NCBI GenBank assembly: GCA_944387065.1
Contig: CALXDM010000004.1
Location: 62,001 to 126,000, forward strand
Length of the DNA stretch: 64,000 nt
Source: an uncultured Oscillospiraceae bacterium
GTDB lineage: Bacteria > Bacillota > Clostridia > Oscillospirales > Oscillospiraceae
Direction: 5' to 3'
Shown: positions 41,513 through 50,352 of the stretch, piece after piece
How the letters are laid out: each line of letters starts with the position of its first letter
How positions within the stretch are numbered: the first letter of the stretch is position 1
Notes under the pieces: generated by a model
What the model saw: the letters and a program-made list of their open reading frames with translations, nothing else
Told to the model about the DNA's origin: nothing
The model's database searches: none
Position numbers and translations under genes: made by a program

Positions 41513-42601
41513 TCAGTCCAGAGTCAGGTCGCCGGGGCGGATCCAGCCCAGGCGACGGAATAGCAGCCCAAAGGCCCAGCTGAGCAATCCGGGGAGGAGG
41601 AAGCACAGCAGGGCCATGGCAATCCAGTCCATGGCGGTGATGGCCTGCTTCACCCCCGCGGCCACATCGGCCACCCAGCCGGCGTACACTCCGATGGGGC
41701 CCACCAGGCCGCAGGTGCCCATCCCGGCGGCCACGCCGCCGGCGGGATCATTCATCTGGAAGTGGAACACGCAGGTGGCCAAGGGGCCGGTGATGGCCGA
41801 GGTGAGGATGGCGGGCAGCCAGATGCGGGGGTTTTTGACGATGTTGCCCATCTGGAGCATGGAGGTGCCAAGCCCTTGGCTGACCAGACCGCCCCAGCGG
41901 TTCTCCCGGAAGGACAGCACCGCGAAGCCCACCATGTTGGCGCAGCACCCGGCCACCGCCGCGCCGCCGGCCAGTCCTGTCAGCCCGAAGGCGGCGCAGA
42001 TGGCGGCCGAGGAGATGGGTAGGGTCAAAGCCACGCCGATGACCACAGAGACCACCACCCCCATGAGGAAGGGCTGCAGATCGGTGGCCAGCATGACGAA
42101 TCCGCCCACGGCTGTAGCGGCGGTGCCGATGGCGGGGGCCAGCAGGGCCGACAGGCCCACCCCCACCAGGATGGTGACCAGGGGGGTGACCAGGATGTCC
42201 ACCTTGGTCAGCTTGCTCACGGCCTTGCCCGCTTCCGCAGCCAGAATGGCGATGAACAGCACCGCCAACGGGCCCCCTGCCCCCGCCCCGCCGTCCAGGG
42301 TGGTGGAGCCCAGCGCGTTGGCGGCATAGCCCGCCGTGGCCAGGGAGAACAGGACCAGCGGTGGGGCCTTCAGCGCCCAGCCGATGGCGATGGCCATGGC
42401 CGGGCCGCTCATGGCCGATGCGTACTCCCCCACCTGAACCAGGAAGTCCAGGCTGAGCTGGGTGCCCAGCGTGTCCAGGATAGTGCCGATGAGCAGGGAA
42501 CAAAACAAGCCCTGGGCCATGGCGCCCAGGGCGTCGATCCCATACCTGCGCAGGGAGATCTCAATCCCCTGCCGCTTGAGGAACTGCGAGGTTTTTCCCA
42601 C
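41513..42601 (-). CDS. PTS system IIC-like membrane permease
   Basis: A 362-residue polytopic protein of the PTS_EIIC_2 type: IEISLRRYGIDALGAMAQGLFCSLLIGTIL near the N-terminus, many Gly/Ala-rich helices (AKAGPLAVLFIAILAAEAGKAVSKLTKVDILVTPLVTILVG-like) and NDPAGGVAAGMGTCGLVGPIGV near the end. No IIA or IIB gene is adjacent, and such stand-alone IIC proteins are of unknown substrate. The start is a GTG at 42601, 8 nt after AGGAGG; longer in-frame starts have no ribosome site. Confidence 0.85.
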   Translation of the reverse strand: MGKTSQFLKRQGIEISLRRYGIDALGAMAQGLFCSLLIGTILDTLGTQLSLDFLVQVGEYASAMSGPAMAIAIGWALKAPPLVLFSLATAGYAANALGSTTLDGGAGAGGPLAVLFIAILAAEAGKAVSKLTKVDILVTPLVTILVGVGLSALLAPAIGTAATAVGGFVMLATDLQPFLMGVVVSVVIGVALTLPISSAAICAAFGLTGLAGGAAVAGCCANMVGFAVLSFRENRWGGLVSQGLGTSMLQMGNIVKNPRIWLPAILTSAITGPLATCVFHFQMNDPAGGVAAGMGTCGLVGPIGVYAGWVADVAAGVKQAITAMDWIAMALLCFLLPGLLSWAFGLLFRRLGWIRPGDLTLD

Positions 42602-42667
42602 TGCCTGCGCCTCCTGCCCTGTGAAAATCCCCAGGCGGCCACCCGCCGCCAAATGTCTTTGCAGATT

Positions 42668-42696
42668 ATGATAGCGGCCAGGGGGAGGGTTGTCAA
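42668..42696 (-). promoter_or_regulatory. Promoter of the PTS IIC-like gene
   Basis: TTGACA (42696-42691) and TATCAT (42673-42668) on the minus strand, 17 bp apart; near consensus. Confidence 0.8.
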
Positions 42697-42810
42697 CTGT
42701 TTTTTTCCAGCGCTGGGAACCAGGGTGGGGAGAGACCCAGTTTAGAGAATCCAAATGGTTATATTTTTAGAAAAAACAACAAAATGGAGCTTCATTGGGA
42801 CCCGTGCGCC

Positions 42811-43785
42811 TCACATCTGAGTGACGGAACCGGAGAACAGGGTGTGGCGCGTCCCATCTGGGCAGGCCACCTCCAGGGCGAAGTGGTCGGTGACGGTCAG
42901 GGCGGTGCCGGAGCGGCTCTCCCCGTCAAGCTGGAAGGATACCGGACGGCCCAGGGTGAGGCAGTGGGCGCGGTAGCGGGCCAGGTAGTCCGCCTGCCGG
43001 TGTGGGAAGGACTGAATCATCTCCTCCAGGGCGGCCAGGATGCAGGCGGCCAGATGGTGCCGCTCGGGAAAGAAGCCCTCCAGAGCCAGGGAGGTGGCCA
43101 CGCCGGCCAGCCCCTGGGCCTGGAAGTCTTGGGCAGTCTGGGTGAGGTTGACCCCAGCCCCCAGCACCACATAGTCGGGTTCTCCGCTCTCCCCCAGCAG
43201 GGCCAGCTCGGTGAGGATGCCGCACAGCTTGCCCCGGCCCAGATAGAGGTCGTTGAGCCATTTGATGCCGGCGCTGGCGCCGCAGGCGGCCTGGATGCCT
43301 TCCCGCAGGGCGACGGCGGCCCACCCGGTGAGGGTCAGCAGCTGCTCCAGGCCGGCCTTGGGCCGCAGCAGCACGGATAGGTACAGGCCCTGGCCCCTGG
43401 GGGAGCAGAAGGCCCGGCCCCGGGTGCCCCGCCCGGCGGTCTGCTCCTCGGCCAGCAGCACGCTCCCCGCCGGGGCGCCCGCCGCGGCCAGCGCCTTGAG
43501 CCGGGTATTGGTGGAGTCCACGCTGGCCAGAGCCTGGACCTGACCGGAGAACAGGCTGCCAGAGGGCAGTAGGGCCTCCAGATAGGGGGCGGACAGGGCT
43601 GGTGGGGGGCCGGACAGGCGATAGCCCAGCCGGGGGGAGGACTGGATGGGCCAGCCCTGCTGGCGCAGCAGGGTGATCTGCTTCCACACCGCGGCCCGGG
43701 TGACGCCCAGGGTGCGGCTCATCTCTTGGCCGGACAGCCACTGGCTGCGGCCGGCCAGCAGGGAGACGACGGCATTGGGATCCAT
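42811..43785 (-). CDS. birA: Bifunctional biotin protein ligase / repressor BirA
   Basis: BirA attaches biotin to carboxylases and represses biotin genes. The 324-residue protein has an N-terminal winged helix (WLSGQEMSRTLGVTRAAVWKQITLL), the catalytic domain with LASVDSTNTRLKALA, LLAEEQTAGRGTRGRAFCSPRGQGLYLSVLLRP (biotin/ATP-binding GRGTRGR) and IKWLNDLYLGRGKLCGIL, and a C-terminal SH3-like cap. The HTH marks it as the regulatory type. It lies 35 bp after the HtrA-like protease gene and probably shares its transcript. Confidence 0.95.
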   Translation of the reverse strand: MDPNAVVSLLAGRSQWLSGQEMSRTLGVTRAAVWKQITLLRQQGWPIQSSPRLGYRLSGPPPALSAPYLEALLPSGSLFSGQVQALASVDSTNTRLKALAAAGAPAGSVLLAEEQTAGRGTRGRAFCSPRGQGLYLSVLLRPKAGLEQLLTLTGWAAVALREGIQAACGASAGIKWLNDLYLGRGKLCGILTELALLGESGEPDYVVLGAGVNLTQTAQDFQAQGLAGVATSLALEGFFPERHHLAACILAALEEMIQSFPHRQADYLARYRAHCLTLGRPVSFQLDGESRSGTALTVTDHFALEVACPDGTRHTLFSGSVTQM

Positions 43786-43820
43786 GCTTGCGCTCCTCTC
43801 CTGGAGTGCCGCCCGGCGTG

Positions 43821-45062
43821 TCAGGGCTGGGCGGTCAGGCTATCGTAAAGGGTGATGGACAGGGTGAGGGGCTGCCCCTCCCGCAGGACGGTGAGCTCCA
43901 CGGTACCGCCCACGCCGGCGGCGTACAGCCCCCGGGTGAGCTGATAGAAGCTGTTGATGGCCTGGCCGTTGAGGGCGGTGATCTCATCTCCCTCTCGCAG
44001 CACCCCCTGGGCCGGGGAGCCGGGGGTGACCTCGGCCACCACCACCAGCTGGCGGCCGTCCTGGGTGTAGATGTTGCAGGTGACGCCCAGGGCGGGACGG
44101 CAGGTCCGACCGGTCTGGACAATGGAGTTGAGGAAGGGCAGGCTGTCCGTGATGGGGATGGCAAGCCCGATGCCCTCGGTGACCACATCGTCGTTGACGC
44201 CGGTGATCTTGGCCGAGGTGATGCCCACCACCTGCCCGTGGACGTCCACCAGCGCCCCGCCGGAGTTGCCCGAGTTCAGGGCGGCGGAGGTCTGGATCAG
44301 GGTCATGTCCCGGCTGTCCACCTCCACTTCCCGGGCCAGGGAGGAGACGATGCCGTCGGTCATGGTGCCATAAAGGTAGCCCATGGGGTTGCCGATGGCA
44401 TAGACCTGGTCGCCCACCTGGAGTAGGTCGGAGTCGGCCAGCCGGGCGGGGGTGAGCCCTTGGGCGTCCACCTTCAGCACGGCCAGATCCAACTGCTCAT
44501 CGTAGCCGATGAGCAGCGCCCTGTCATACACATGCTGATTGGACAGCAGCATCACCTCGATGGCGGAGCTGCCCTCGATGACGTGGTAGTTGGTGACCAG
44601 GTAGCCATTGTGGGTGAGCACGACTCCGGAGCCCACGCTGTAAGAGGAGCCGTTGTCGGCCTGGACGCACACCACGGAGGGGAGCACCTGCTGGTAGATC
44701 TCCTGGGGGGTGAGCACCTGCTGGGAAGGGGTGTCCAGCGAGATCTGCACGGAGGGGTCCGGCTCCCCCCAGGGCAGGACCTCCTGGGCAGCCCAGTCCT
44801 CTGACTGGTTCTGGGGGAGAAAGCGGCTGGGCAGGGCAGGGGGCTGGGCGGTCTGGGGGGTGAGCTGCTCGGCCAGGAGGAGCCCGCCCCAGAAAGCGCC
44901 CCACACCAGCAGGGCCAGGCCGGCCAGACAGCCGAAGGTGATCAGCACCCCCTGGAACATCCGCCCGCCCCGGTGGCGGGGCCGCCGGGGCGGGTACAGG
45001 GACACGGGCAGAGGGTTGAAGCCGGCCTGGCCGGGCCAGCGGTGGGAGAGATGGTTGCGCAT
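43821..45062 (-). CDS. HtrA/DegP-like S1C serine protease
   Basis: A 413-residue membrane-anchored quality-control protease. It has a basic cytoplasmic N-terminus, a membrane helix (about 36-64), a chymotrypsin-fold domain with catalytic His160 (VTNYHVIEG), Asp192 (EQLDLAVLKVD) and Ser267 (LNSGNSGGALVD), and one C-terminal PDZ domain (VAEVTPGSPAQGVLREGDEITALNG). AGGAGG lies 6 nt before the ATG at 45062, which is better spaced than the preceding GTG. It is directly downstream of a two-component system, as in other envelope-stress loci. Confidence 0.94.
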   Translation of the reverse strand: MRNHLSHRWPGQAGFNPLPVSLYPPRRPRHRGGRMFQGVLITFGCLAGLALLVWGAFWGGLLLAEQLTPQTAQPPALPSRFLPQNQSEDWAAQEVLPWGEPDPSVQISLDTPSQQVLTPQEIYQQVLPSVVCVQADNGSSYSVGSGVVLTHNGYLVTNYHVIEGSSAIEVMLLSNQHVYDRALLIGYDEQLDLAVLKVDAQGLTPARLADSDLLQVGDQVYAIGNPMGYLYGTMTDGIVSSLAREVEVDSRDMTLIQTSAALNSGNSGGALVDVHGQVVGITSAKITGVNDDVVTEGIGLAIPITDSLPFLNSIVQTGRTCRPALGVTCNIYTQDGRQLVVVAEVTPGSPAQGVLREGDEITALNGQAINSFYQLTRGLYAAGVGGTVELTVLREGQPLTLSITLYDSLTAQP

Positions 45063-45116
45063 CACATACCTCCTGGATGGAGTGGGGTCAGAACCGGCCT
45101 GCCGGGCTGAGGGCCG

Positions 45117-46535
45117 TCAGGCCAAGGTGAGGGTGAAGGTGAACACGGTCCTGCCGTCCTGGCTGGCGCAGGTGATGCTCTCCTTGTGGCTGTTGAGAAT
45201 GGTCTTGACGATATACAGCCCCAGGCCCACGCCGTCCCGGTCGGCGCTGCGGGAATGGTCGGTCTTGTGGAATCGGTCGAAGATCAGGGGCAGCTCTTCC
45301 GGGGAGATGGTCTGCCCCTCGTTGCCGATGGAAATCTGGGCCTTGGCCCCCTTGGCGGTGACCGAGATGGTCAGCGGCCCCCCTTCCGGGGAGAACTTGA
45401 TGGCATTGTCCAGCAGGTTATAGCACACCTGAGTGATGGCGTCCTGATCCCCCCAGACTTGCACGGGGTCGTCGGGCAGCTGGGTGTCCACGTTCAAGTT
45501 CTTCCCGCTGATCTTGCTCTCTAGGCTGACCAGCACCCGCAGCAGCGTCTCGCTGATGTCAAACTGCTGCTGGGCAGCCCGTTCGTCAGACTGCAGTCGG
45601 GACAGGTCCAGCATGGAGCGCACCAGCCGGGACAGCCGCCTGGTCTCCGAGGAGATGACCTGCAGGTACTGCCGCTCCTTCTCCTGGGGGATGGTGCCAT
45701 CCAGAATGCCGTCGGCAAAGCCGGCGATGGTGGTCATGGGGGTTTTCAGCTCGTGGGAGACGTTGGCGATGAACTCCGCCCGGCGCTGCTCGCTCTTGGC
45801 CAGGGAGTCGGCCATGGAGTTGAAGGACTCGGCCAGCTCCCCCACCTCATCCCGGCGGCGGCCCACGTCCACCCGCACGTTCAGCTCCCCGTGTCCAAAC
45901 TGCCGGGCGGCGGCGGCGATCTCCTTCATGGGCTTGGACTGGCGCATACTGGTCACCGAGCTGATGATGGCCGCGATGAGGATGACCGCCGCGGCGGTGA
46001 CCAGGAAGATGGAGGACAGGTCCTCCCACATGCTGCTGATCTCAGACGCCTCGCAGGACACCAGGATCATGCCCTGCAAGTTGTCCACGTATTGGATGGG
46101 CAGGCCCACCAGGTACCGGGGCCGCTCGTACAGCCCGCCCAGGGTGGTGGAGCCCACAAAGGAGTTGTCGATGATGGCCGACACGACCTGCTCGGGCAGG
46201 GGCTTCCATTCCAGCGTGGTCAGCTCGTTCCTGCCGTCGGTGGCGTATACCACCACTCCCTCCACGCTGCCCAGCATGATGTGGGAGTCGGTGACCAGGG
46301 CCAGGTAGCGCAGCTGGTTTTGAAAGTCGGAATTCTGCCAGGAGGAGCCGGTGTTGCGCAGGAAGTAGTTGGAGGCGTAGCTGGCAATAATGCCGGCGTT
46401 GCGGCTCATGGAGTCCTGCTTATCCCGGATGGTGTACTGATAGCTGAGGGTGGCGAAGGAGGCGCCCAGCATCAGGAAGGACAGCAGGATCATGCCGGCC
46501 ATGGTGGCAAACTGCCGGCCGTACATACTTTTCAC
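45117..46535 (-). CDS. HAMP-domain sensor histidine kinase
   Basis: A 472-residue kinase with two membrane helices (about 12-32 and 173-195), an extracytoplasmic sensing region of ~140 residues, HAMP (about 196-250), HisKA with His261 (FIANVSHELKTPMTT) and an HATPase_c domain with the N-box (NLLDNAIKFSPEGG) and GVGLGLYIVK. Its ATG overlaps the stop of the upstream response regulator (ATGA), so the pair is translationally coupled. An HtrA-like protease follows, suggesting envelope stress sensing; this is inferred from neighbours. Confidence 0.95.
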   Translation of the reverse strand: MKSMYGRQFATMAGMILLSFLMLGASFATLSYQYTIRDKQDSMSRNAGIIASYASNYFLRNTGSSWQNSDFQNQLRYLALVTDSHIMLGSVEGVVVYATDGRNELTTLEWKPLPEQVVSAIIDNSFVGSTTLGGLYERPRYLVGLPIQYVDNLQGMILVSCEASEISSMWEDLSSIFLVTAAAVILIAAIISSVTSMRQSKPMKEIAAAARQFGHGELNVRVDVGRRRDEVGELAESFNSMADSLAKSEQRRAEFIANVSHELKTPMTTIAGFADGILDGTIPQEKERQYLQVISSETRRLSRLVRSMLDLSRLQSDERAAQQQFDISETLLRVLVSLESKISGKNLNVDTQLPDDPVQVWGDQDAITQVCYNLLDNAIKFSPEGGPLTISVTAKGAKAQISIGNEGQTISPEELPLIFDRFHKTDHSRSADRDGVGLGLYIVKTILNSHKESITCASQDGRTVFTFTLTLA

Positions 46536-47221
46536 GGGGTGTTCACCTCAAACTTGTAGCCCACGCCCCACACCGTCTTGAGCGACCACTGCGTGGACAC
46601 CCCCTCCAGCTTTTCCCGCAGGCGCTTGATGTGCACGTCCACCGTGCGGCTGTCCCCGAAGTAGTCAAAGCCCCACACCTCGTCCAGCAGCTGGTTGCGG
46701 GTGAACACCCGGTTGGGGGAGGAGGCCAGGTGGAACAGCAGCTCCAGCTCTTTTGGGGGGGTGTCCACCCGTTTGCCGTCCACCAGCAGCTCGTATGAGT
46801 CCAGGTTGATGACCAGCTTGTCAAAGCTGAGCTTGCGCTCGGCCCCCAGCTCCTCGCCGCCAAAGCGGCGCAGCACCGCATGGATGCGGGCCAGCACCTC
46901 CTTCATCTCAAAGGGCTTGGTGATGTAGTCGTCCGCCCCCATCTCCAGGCCGGACACCTTATCCTCCAGCTCCCCCTTGGCGGTGAGCATGATAATGGGC
47001 ACCTTGGAGCTCTCCCGGATCTTCTTGCACACTGCCCAGCCGTCCATCCCAGGCAGCATGATGTCCAGCAGCACCAGGTCGGGCTGGAACTGGTGGAACA
47101 CCTCCAGCCCAGCCAGCCCGTCCCCGGCCAGCTGGCACTCCATCTGTTCCTTCTCCAAATAGATGCGCAGCAGATCGGCGATATTCTTATCGTCCTCAAC
47201 GACCAAAACTTTGGTGGACAT
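46532..47221 (-). CDS. OmpR/PhoB-type response regulator
   Basis: A 229-residue regulator with receiver motifs VLVVEDD, phosphoacceptor Asp53 (LVLLDIMLPGMDGW), PIIMLTAKGE and the switch Lys in YITKPF. A C-terminal winged helix includes LELLFHLASSPNRVFTRNQLLDEVWG and RTVDVHIKRLREKL. AAAGGGGC precedes the ATG at 47221. It is the first gene of RR-kinase-HtrA-birA. Confidence 0.96.
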   Translation of the reverse strand: MSTKVLVVEDDKNIADLLRIYLEKEQMECQLAGDGLAGLEVFHQFQPDLVLLDIMLPGMDGWAVCKKIRESSKVPIIMLTAKGELEDKVSGLEMGADDYITKPFEMKEVLARIHAVLRRFGGEELGAERKLSFDKLVINLDSYELLVDGKRVDTPPKELELLFHLASSPNRVFTRNQLLDEVWGFDYFGDSRTVDVHIKRLREKLEGVSTQWSLKTVWGVGYKFEVNTP

Positions 47222-47272
47222 AGGCGCGCCCCTTTCGCACACGGCATGGGAACCGGATCATATCGTGATAAG

Positions 47273-47301
47273 ATTATAGCGCAATCTGCGGGATTTGTAT
47301 A
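47273..47301 (-). promoter_or_regulatory. Promoter of the OmpR-type two-component operon
   Basis: TATACA (47301-47296) and TATAAT (47278-47273) on the minus strand are 17 bp apart; perfect -10, weak -35. Confidence 0.65.
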
Positions 47302-47338
47302 GACAAAGTGTGAATTGTGCGCCCTGGGTGGGGCGGCG

Positions 47339-48508
47339 TCACGGGATGTGGCTGTGATCCACCTGGATGACCGTGTGGCAGCGGGGTTCCCGGGCGCGGA
47401 TCTGAGCGGTGAGGCGGGCCTTGATCTGCTCGTCGGACAGCTCCAGGTCGTAGGGGGCCACCACGTCGAAGATCAGGTTGGTGTGCAGCGGGCCCGTGGT
47501 GATGCGAAAGTCGTGGATGGTGAGGGTGGGGTGGAGCTGGGCGGCCAGCTGGGCGGTGAGCTGGCGCAGCCGGTCCACTTCCGGGTTGCCGATCTGGATG
47601 GGGTCGATGTGGATGACCGCCTCGATGCGGAACTTCCGGTTGAGCTCCCGCTCGATGTGGTCGATGATGTCGTGGATCTCCACCAGGTCGGCGTCGGCGG
47701 CCACCTCGGCGTGGACGCTCATCATCCGCCGGCCGGGGCCGTAGTCGTGGATGATCAGATCGTGGATACCCACCACCTGCCGGTGGCTGAGGATCACGTC
47801 CTGGATGGCCTGGACGGTCTCCGGCTCAGGGGCCTGGCCCAGCAGGGGGTTTAGGGTGTCCTTGGCCGCCCCAAAGCCGGACTTTAGGATGAACAGGGCC
47901 ACCAGCAGGCCGATCCAGCCGTCCAGCGGCAGCCCGGTGAGCTGGGAGATGGCCAGCCCCGCCAGCACTGCGGCGGTGGCCACCGCGTCGGAGCGGGAGT
48001 CCACACAGGCGGCCCGCAGGGTCTGGGAGGTGATGCGCCGGCCCAGCGCCCCCTGGAACCAGCCCATTCCCAGCTTGACCAGGATGGACGCGGCCAGGAT
48101 GCTGCCGGTGAGGGGGGTGAGCAGGGTGGGCTGGGGGTGGAAGATCTTTTGCAGGGAGCTCTGGCCCAGTTCCACCCCCACCAGCAGGATGAGCAGGGAG
48201 ACGATCAGTCCGGCCAGGTACTCCGCCCGGCCGTGGCCGAAGGGATGGTCGGCGTCGGCCTTTTGCCCGGCCAGCCGGAAGCCCACCAGGGTGACCACCG
48301 AGGAGGCCGCATCGGACAGGTTGTTGAAGGCGTCGGCGGTGACCGAGATGGCCCCTGAGAGCAGCCCTGCGGCCAGCTTGCCCGCAAAGAGCAGCAGGTT
48401 GAGCCCCAGGCCCACCGCTCCAGCCACCACGCCGTAGCGCCGGCGCACGTCAGGGTCTTGGGTCTGGTCATAGTTGGGGATGAGCGCGCGCAGCAGGGCG
48501 TTGAGCAT
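47339..48508 (-). CDS. Cation diffusion facilitator family transporter
   Basis: A 389-residue CDF metal/proton antiporter. The membrane domain has six helices with the metal-site motif VTADAFNNLSDAASSVVTLVG in helix 2, HPFGHGRAEYLAGLIVS in the next loop, and DSRSDAVATAAVLAGL in helix 5. The C-terminal cytoplasmic metallochaperone-like domain is longer than usual and carries HDLIIHDYGPGRRMMSVHAEVA. Likely substrates are Zn, Mn or Fe; the sequence does not decide. Confidence 0.94.
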   Translation of the reverse strand: MLNALLRALIPNYDQTQDPDVRRRYGVVAGAVGLGLNLLLFAGKLAAGLLSGAISVTADAFNNLSDAASSVVTLVGFRLAGQKADADHPFGHGRAEYLAGLIVSLLILLVGVELGQSSLQKIFHPQPTLLTPLTGSILAASILVKLGMGWFQGALGRRITSQTLRAACVDSRSDAVATAAVLAGLAISQLTGLPLDGWIGLLVALFILKSGFGAAKDTLNPLLGQAPEPETVQAIQDVILSHRQVVGIHDLIIHDYGPGRRMMSVHAEVAADADLVEIHDIIDHIERELNRKFRIEAVIHIDPIQIGNPEVDRLRQLTAQLAAQLHPTLTIHDFRITTGPLHTNLIFDVVAPYDLELSDEQIKARLTAQIRAREPRCHTVIQVDHSHIP

Positions 48509-48591
48509 GGCGGAGACCTCCCGGGATGGAGTGGGGCGCGGGGTGTGGCGCCGATGGTACTAAGATATGCCGGCGGAGGGCAAGACAAAAC

Positions 48592-48615
48592 CGCCCCGGG
48601 TTTGGGCCCGGGGCG
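48592..48615 (-). terminator. Terminator after the GNAT gene
   Basis: CGCCCCGGG/CCCGGGGCG with a 6-nt loop; on the minus strand it is followed by GTTTTGTCTTG. Confidence 0.8.
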
Positions 48616-48627
48616 TGGGGGACGGGC

Positions 48628-49125
48628 TCAGCGGCCGGGGGCGGGCAGCGTCAGGCGCATCTGGTGCCAGCGCGCGCCGCCCAGCTGGGAGGAGGAACGC
48701 CCCTCGTCGGCAAAGCCGAACCCGGCGTAGTAGCCGATCAGCTGGGGCTTGCAGGTGAGCACCAGGCCCCGCCGGCCTTGGGCGGCGGCGTCCGCGATGA
48801 CCTGGCGCAGCAGCCGGCCAGCGCATCCCCGCCCCTGGAACTGGGGGGCGGTGCCCACGCCGAAGATCATTTGCCAGGCCCCGTTTTCCTGATGGACGGA
48901 GGGGTCGTGGTACATCCAATCATCCAGGCCAGGCTGCGCTGTGACGGGCCCGTTGACGTAGGACGCCAGGTGCGCTCCCGCCCACAGCAGCCAGAAGTGG
49001 CCGGGGTAGGCCAGCAGCCGGCCCCGGAGGGAGTCGGCCCCGGCGGCCTCGGCGGGGGGAAAGCACTGGGCCTCCAGCGCTGCCAGCGCGTCCAGGTCAG
49101 AGAGGGTGGCGCGTCGGATCTCCAA
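48628..49125 (-). CDS. GNAT family N-acetyltransferase
   Basis: A 165-residue acetyltransferase. MEIRRATLSDLDALAALEAQCFPPAEAAG starts the fold, and the acetyl-CoA motif A is IFGVGTAPQFQGRGCAGRLLRQV (Q-x-x-G-x-A-like). The overall pattern resembles arylalkylamine/aminoglycoside-type GNATs; the substrate is unknown. It starts 15 bp after the U32 protease gene and ends at a terminator, so it is last in the mltG-U32-GNAT unit. Confidence 0.9.
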   Translation of the reverse strand: MEIRRATLSDLDALAALEAQCFPPAEAAGADSLRGRLLAYPGHFWLLWAGAHLASYVNGPVTAQPGLDDWMYHDPSVHQENGAWQMIFGVGTAPQFQGRGCAGRLLRQVIADAAAQGRRGLVLTCKPQLIGYYAGFGFADEGRSSSQLGGARWHQMRLTLPAPGR

Positions 49126-49140
49126 AGGGGAGCGCTCCTT

Positions 49141-50352
49141 TCAGGAATTGGGCCGGCAGGCGCGCAGCACGGACAGGGCAGGCACCGGCCGGGGCAGTTT
49201 CATGGAAAAGACCATCTGGGGATGGCGGGGCTGATCCAGGGGCAGACCCGCCTCGTCCGTCATGCCGGAGGCGGCCAGGGAGAAGGGGGCTACCCCAGGG
49301 CCCACCACCTCGATCTCGTCCCCGGCGGAAAACTTGTTGCGCAGGGACAGCCGGGCGTTGCCCGCCTCGTCGCAGGCGGTGACCACCGCCAGCACCTGCC
49401 AGTCCCGGAGGTAGCGAGCGCAGTCGGTCTGCTGGCCGGGCTGTCCGAAGTAGAAGCCGGTGGAGTAGGGCCGGTGGCTGACCTTGTCCACCTCGTCTCG
49501 CCAGGCCGCCTCCAGGGGCAGGTTCTGGGCGGCGGCGTCGATGGCGTGGCGATAGGCGGCGGTGACCATGCCGGTGTAGTAGGCGCTCTTGGCCCGGCCT
49601 TCGATCTTCAGGGAGTGCAGCCCGGCGGCCAGCAGCGCCGGGACATGGTCGATCATGCACAGGTCCCGGCTGTTGAGGATGAAGGTCTCCCCGTCCTCCT
49701 CCACGATGGGGAAGTATTCCCCAGGCCGCTTTTGTTCTACCAGGGCGTAAGAATAGCGGCAGGGCTGAGCGCAGGCGCCTCGGCCGGCGTCCCGCCCGGT
49801 CATGTAGTTGGACAGCAGGCACCGGCCGGAGTAGCTCATGCACATGGCCCCGTGGACAAAGGCCTCCACCTCCATCCCCCGGGGGGCCTTGGCGCAGATC
49901 TCCGCCACCTCCTCCAGAGACAGCTCCCGGGCCAGGATGGCCCGGCTGGCTCCCAGCTCGTGCCACACCCGGACCATCTCGTAGTTGGTGATCCCCGTCT
50001 GGGTGGACATATGCACCTGGACATGGGGGGCGTGGCGCTGGCACAGGCGCAGCACCTCCACGCCGGCGGCGATGACCGCGTCCACCCCGATGCCGTCCAG
50101 GTACTCCAGGTATTCCGGCAGCTGGGCCACCTCATCGTTGCGGGCCAGGGTGTTGCAGGTCACATGAACTCGCTTGCCCTGCCCATGGGCCAGCTCCACC
50201 GCCTGGGCCAGCTCTGAGCGGTCAAAGTTGCCCGCGAAGGCCCGCATCCCAAAGGTGTTGCCCGCCAGGTAGACCGCGTCCGCCCCATAGGCCAGGGCCA
50301 TGCGCAGCCGCTCCATGTCCCCGGCGGGGGAGAGCAGCTCGGGCTTATCCAT
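49141..50352 (-). CDS. U32 family peptidase, TrhP/YegQ-like
   Basis: A 403-residue U32 protein. KPELLSPAGDMERLRMALAYGADAVYLAG starts the TIM-barrel-like fold, and EAFVHGAMCMSYSGRCLLSNY with GACAQPCRY gives the U32 signature with four clustered Cys, probable iron-sulfur ligands. A C-terminal beta domain follows. TrhP-type members are needed for prephenate-dependent 5-hydroxyuridine formation at tRNA position 34; that assignment is by similarity. It overlaps the mltG stop by 8 nt. Confidence 0.9.
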   Translation of the reverse strand: MDKPELLSPAGDMERLRMALAYGADAVYLAGNTFGMRAFAGNFDRSELAQAVELAHGQGKRVHVTCNTLARNDEVAQLPEYLEYLDGIGVDAVIAAGVEVLRLCQRHAPHVQVHMSTQTGITNYEMVRVWHELGASRAILARELSLEEVAEICAKAPRGMEVEAFVHGAMCMSYSGRCLLSNYMTGRDAGRGACAQPCRYSYALVEQKRPGEYFPIVEEDGETFILNSRDLCMIDHVPALLAAGLHSLKIEGRAKSAYYTGMVTAAYRHAIDAAAQNLPLEAAWRDEVDKVSHRPYSTGFYFGQPGQQTDCARYLRDWQVLAVVTACDEAGNARLSLRNKFSAGDEIEVVGPGVAPFSLAASGMTDEAGLPLDQPRHPQMVFSMKLPRPVPALSVLRACRPNS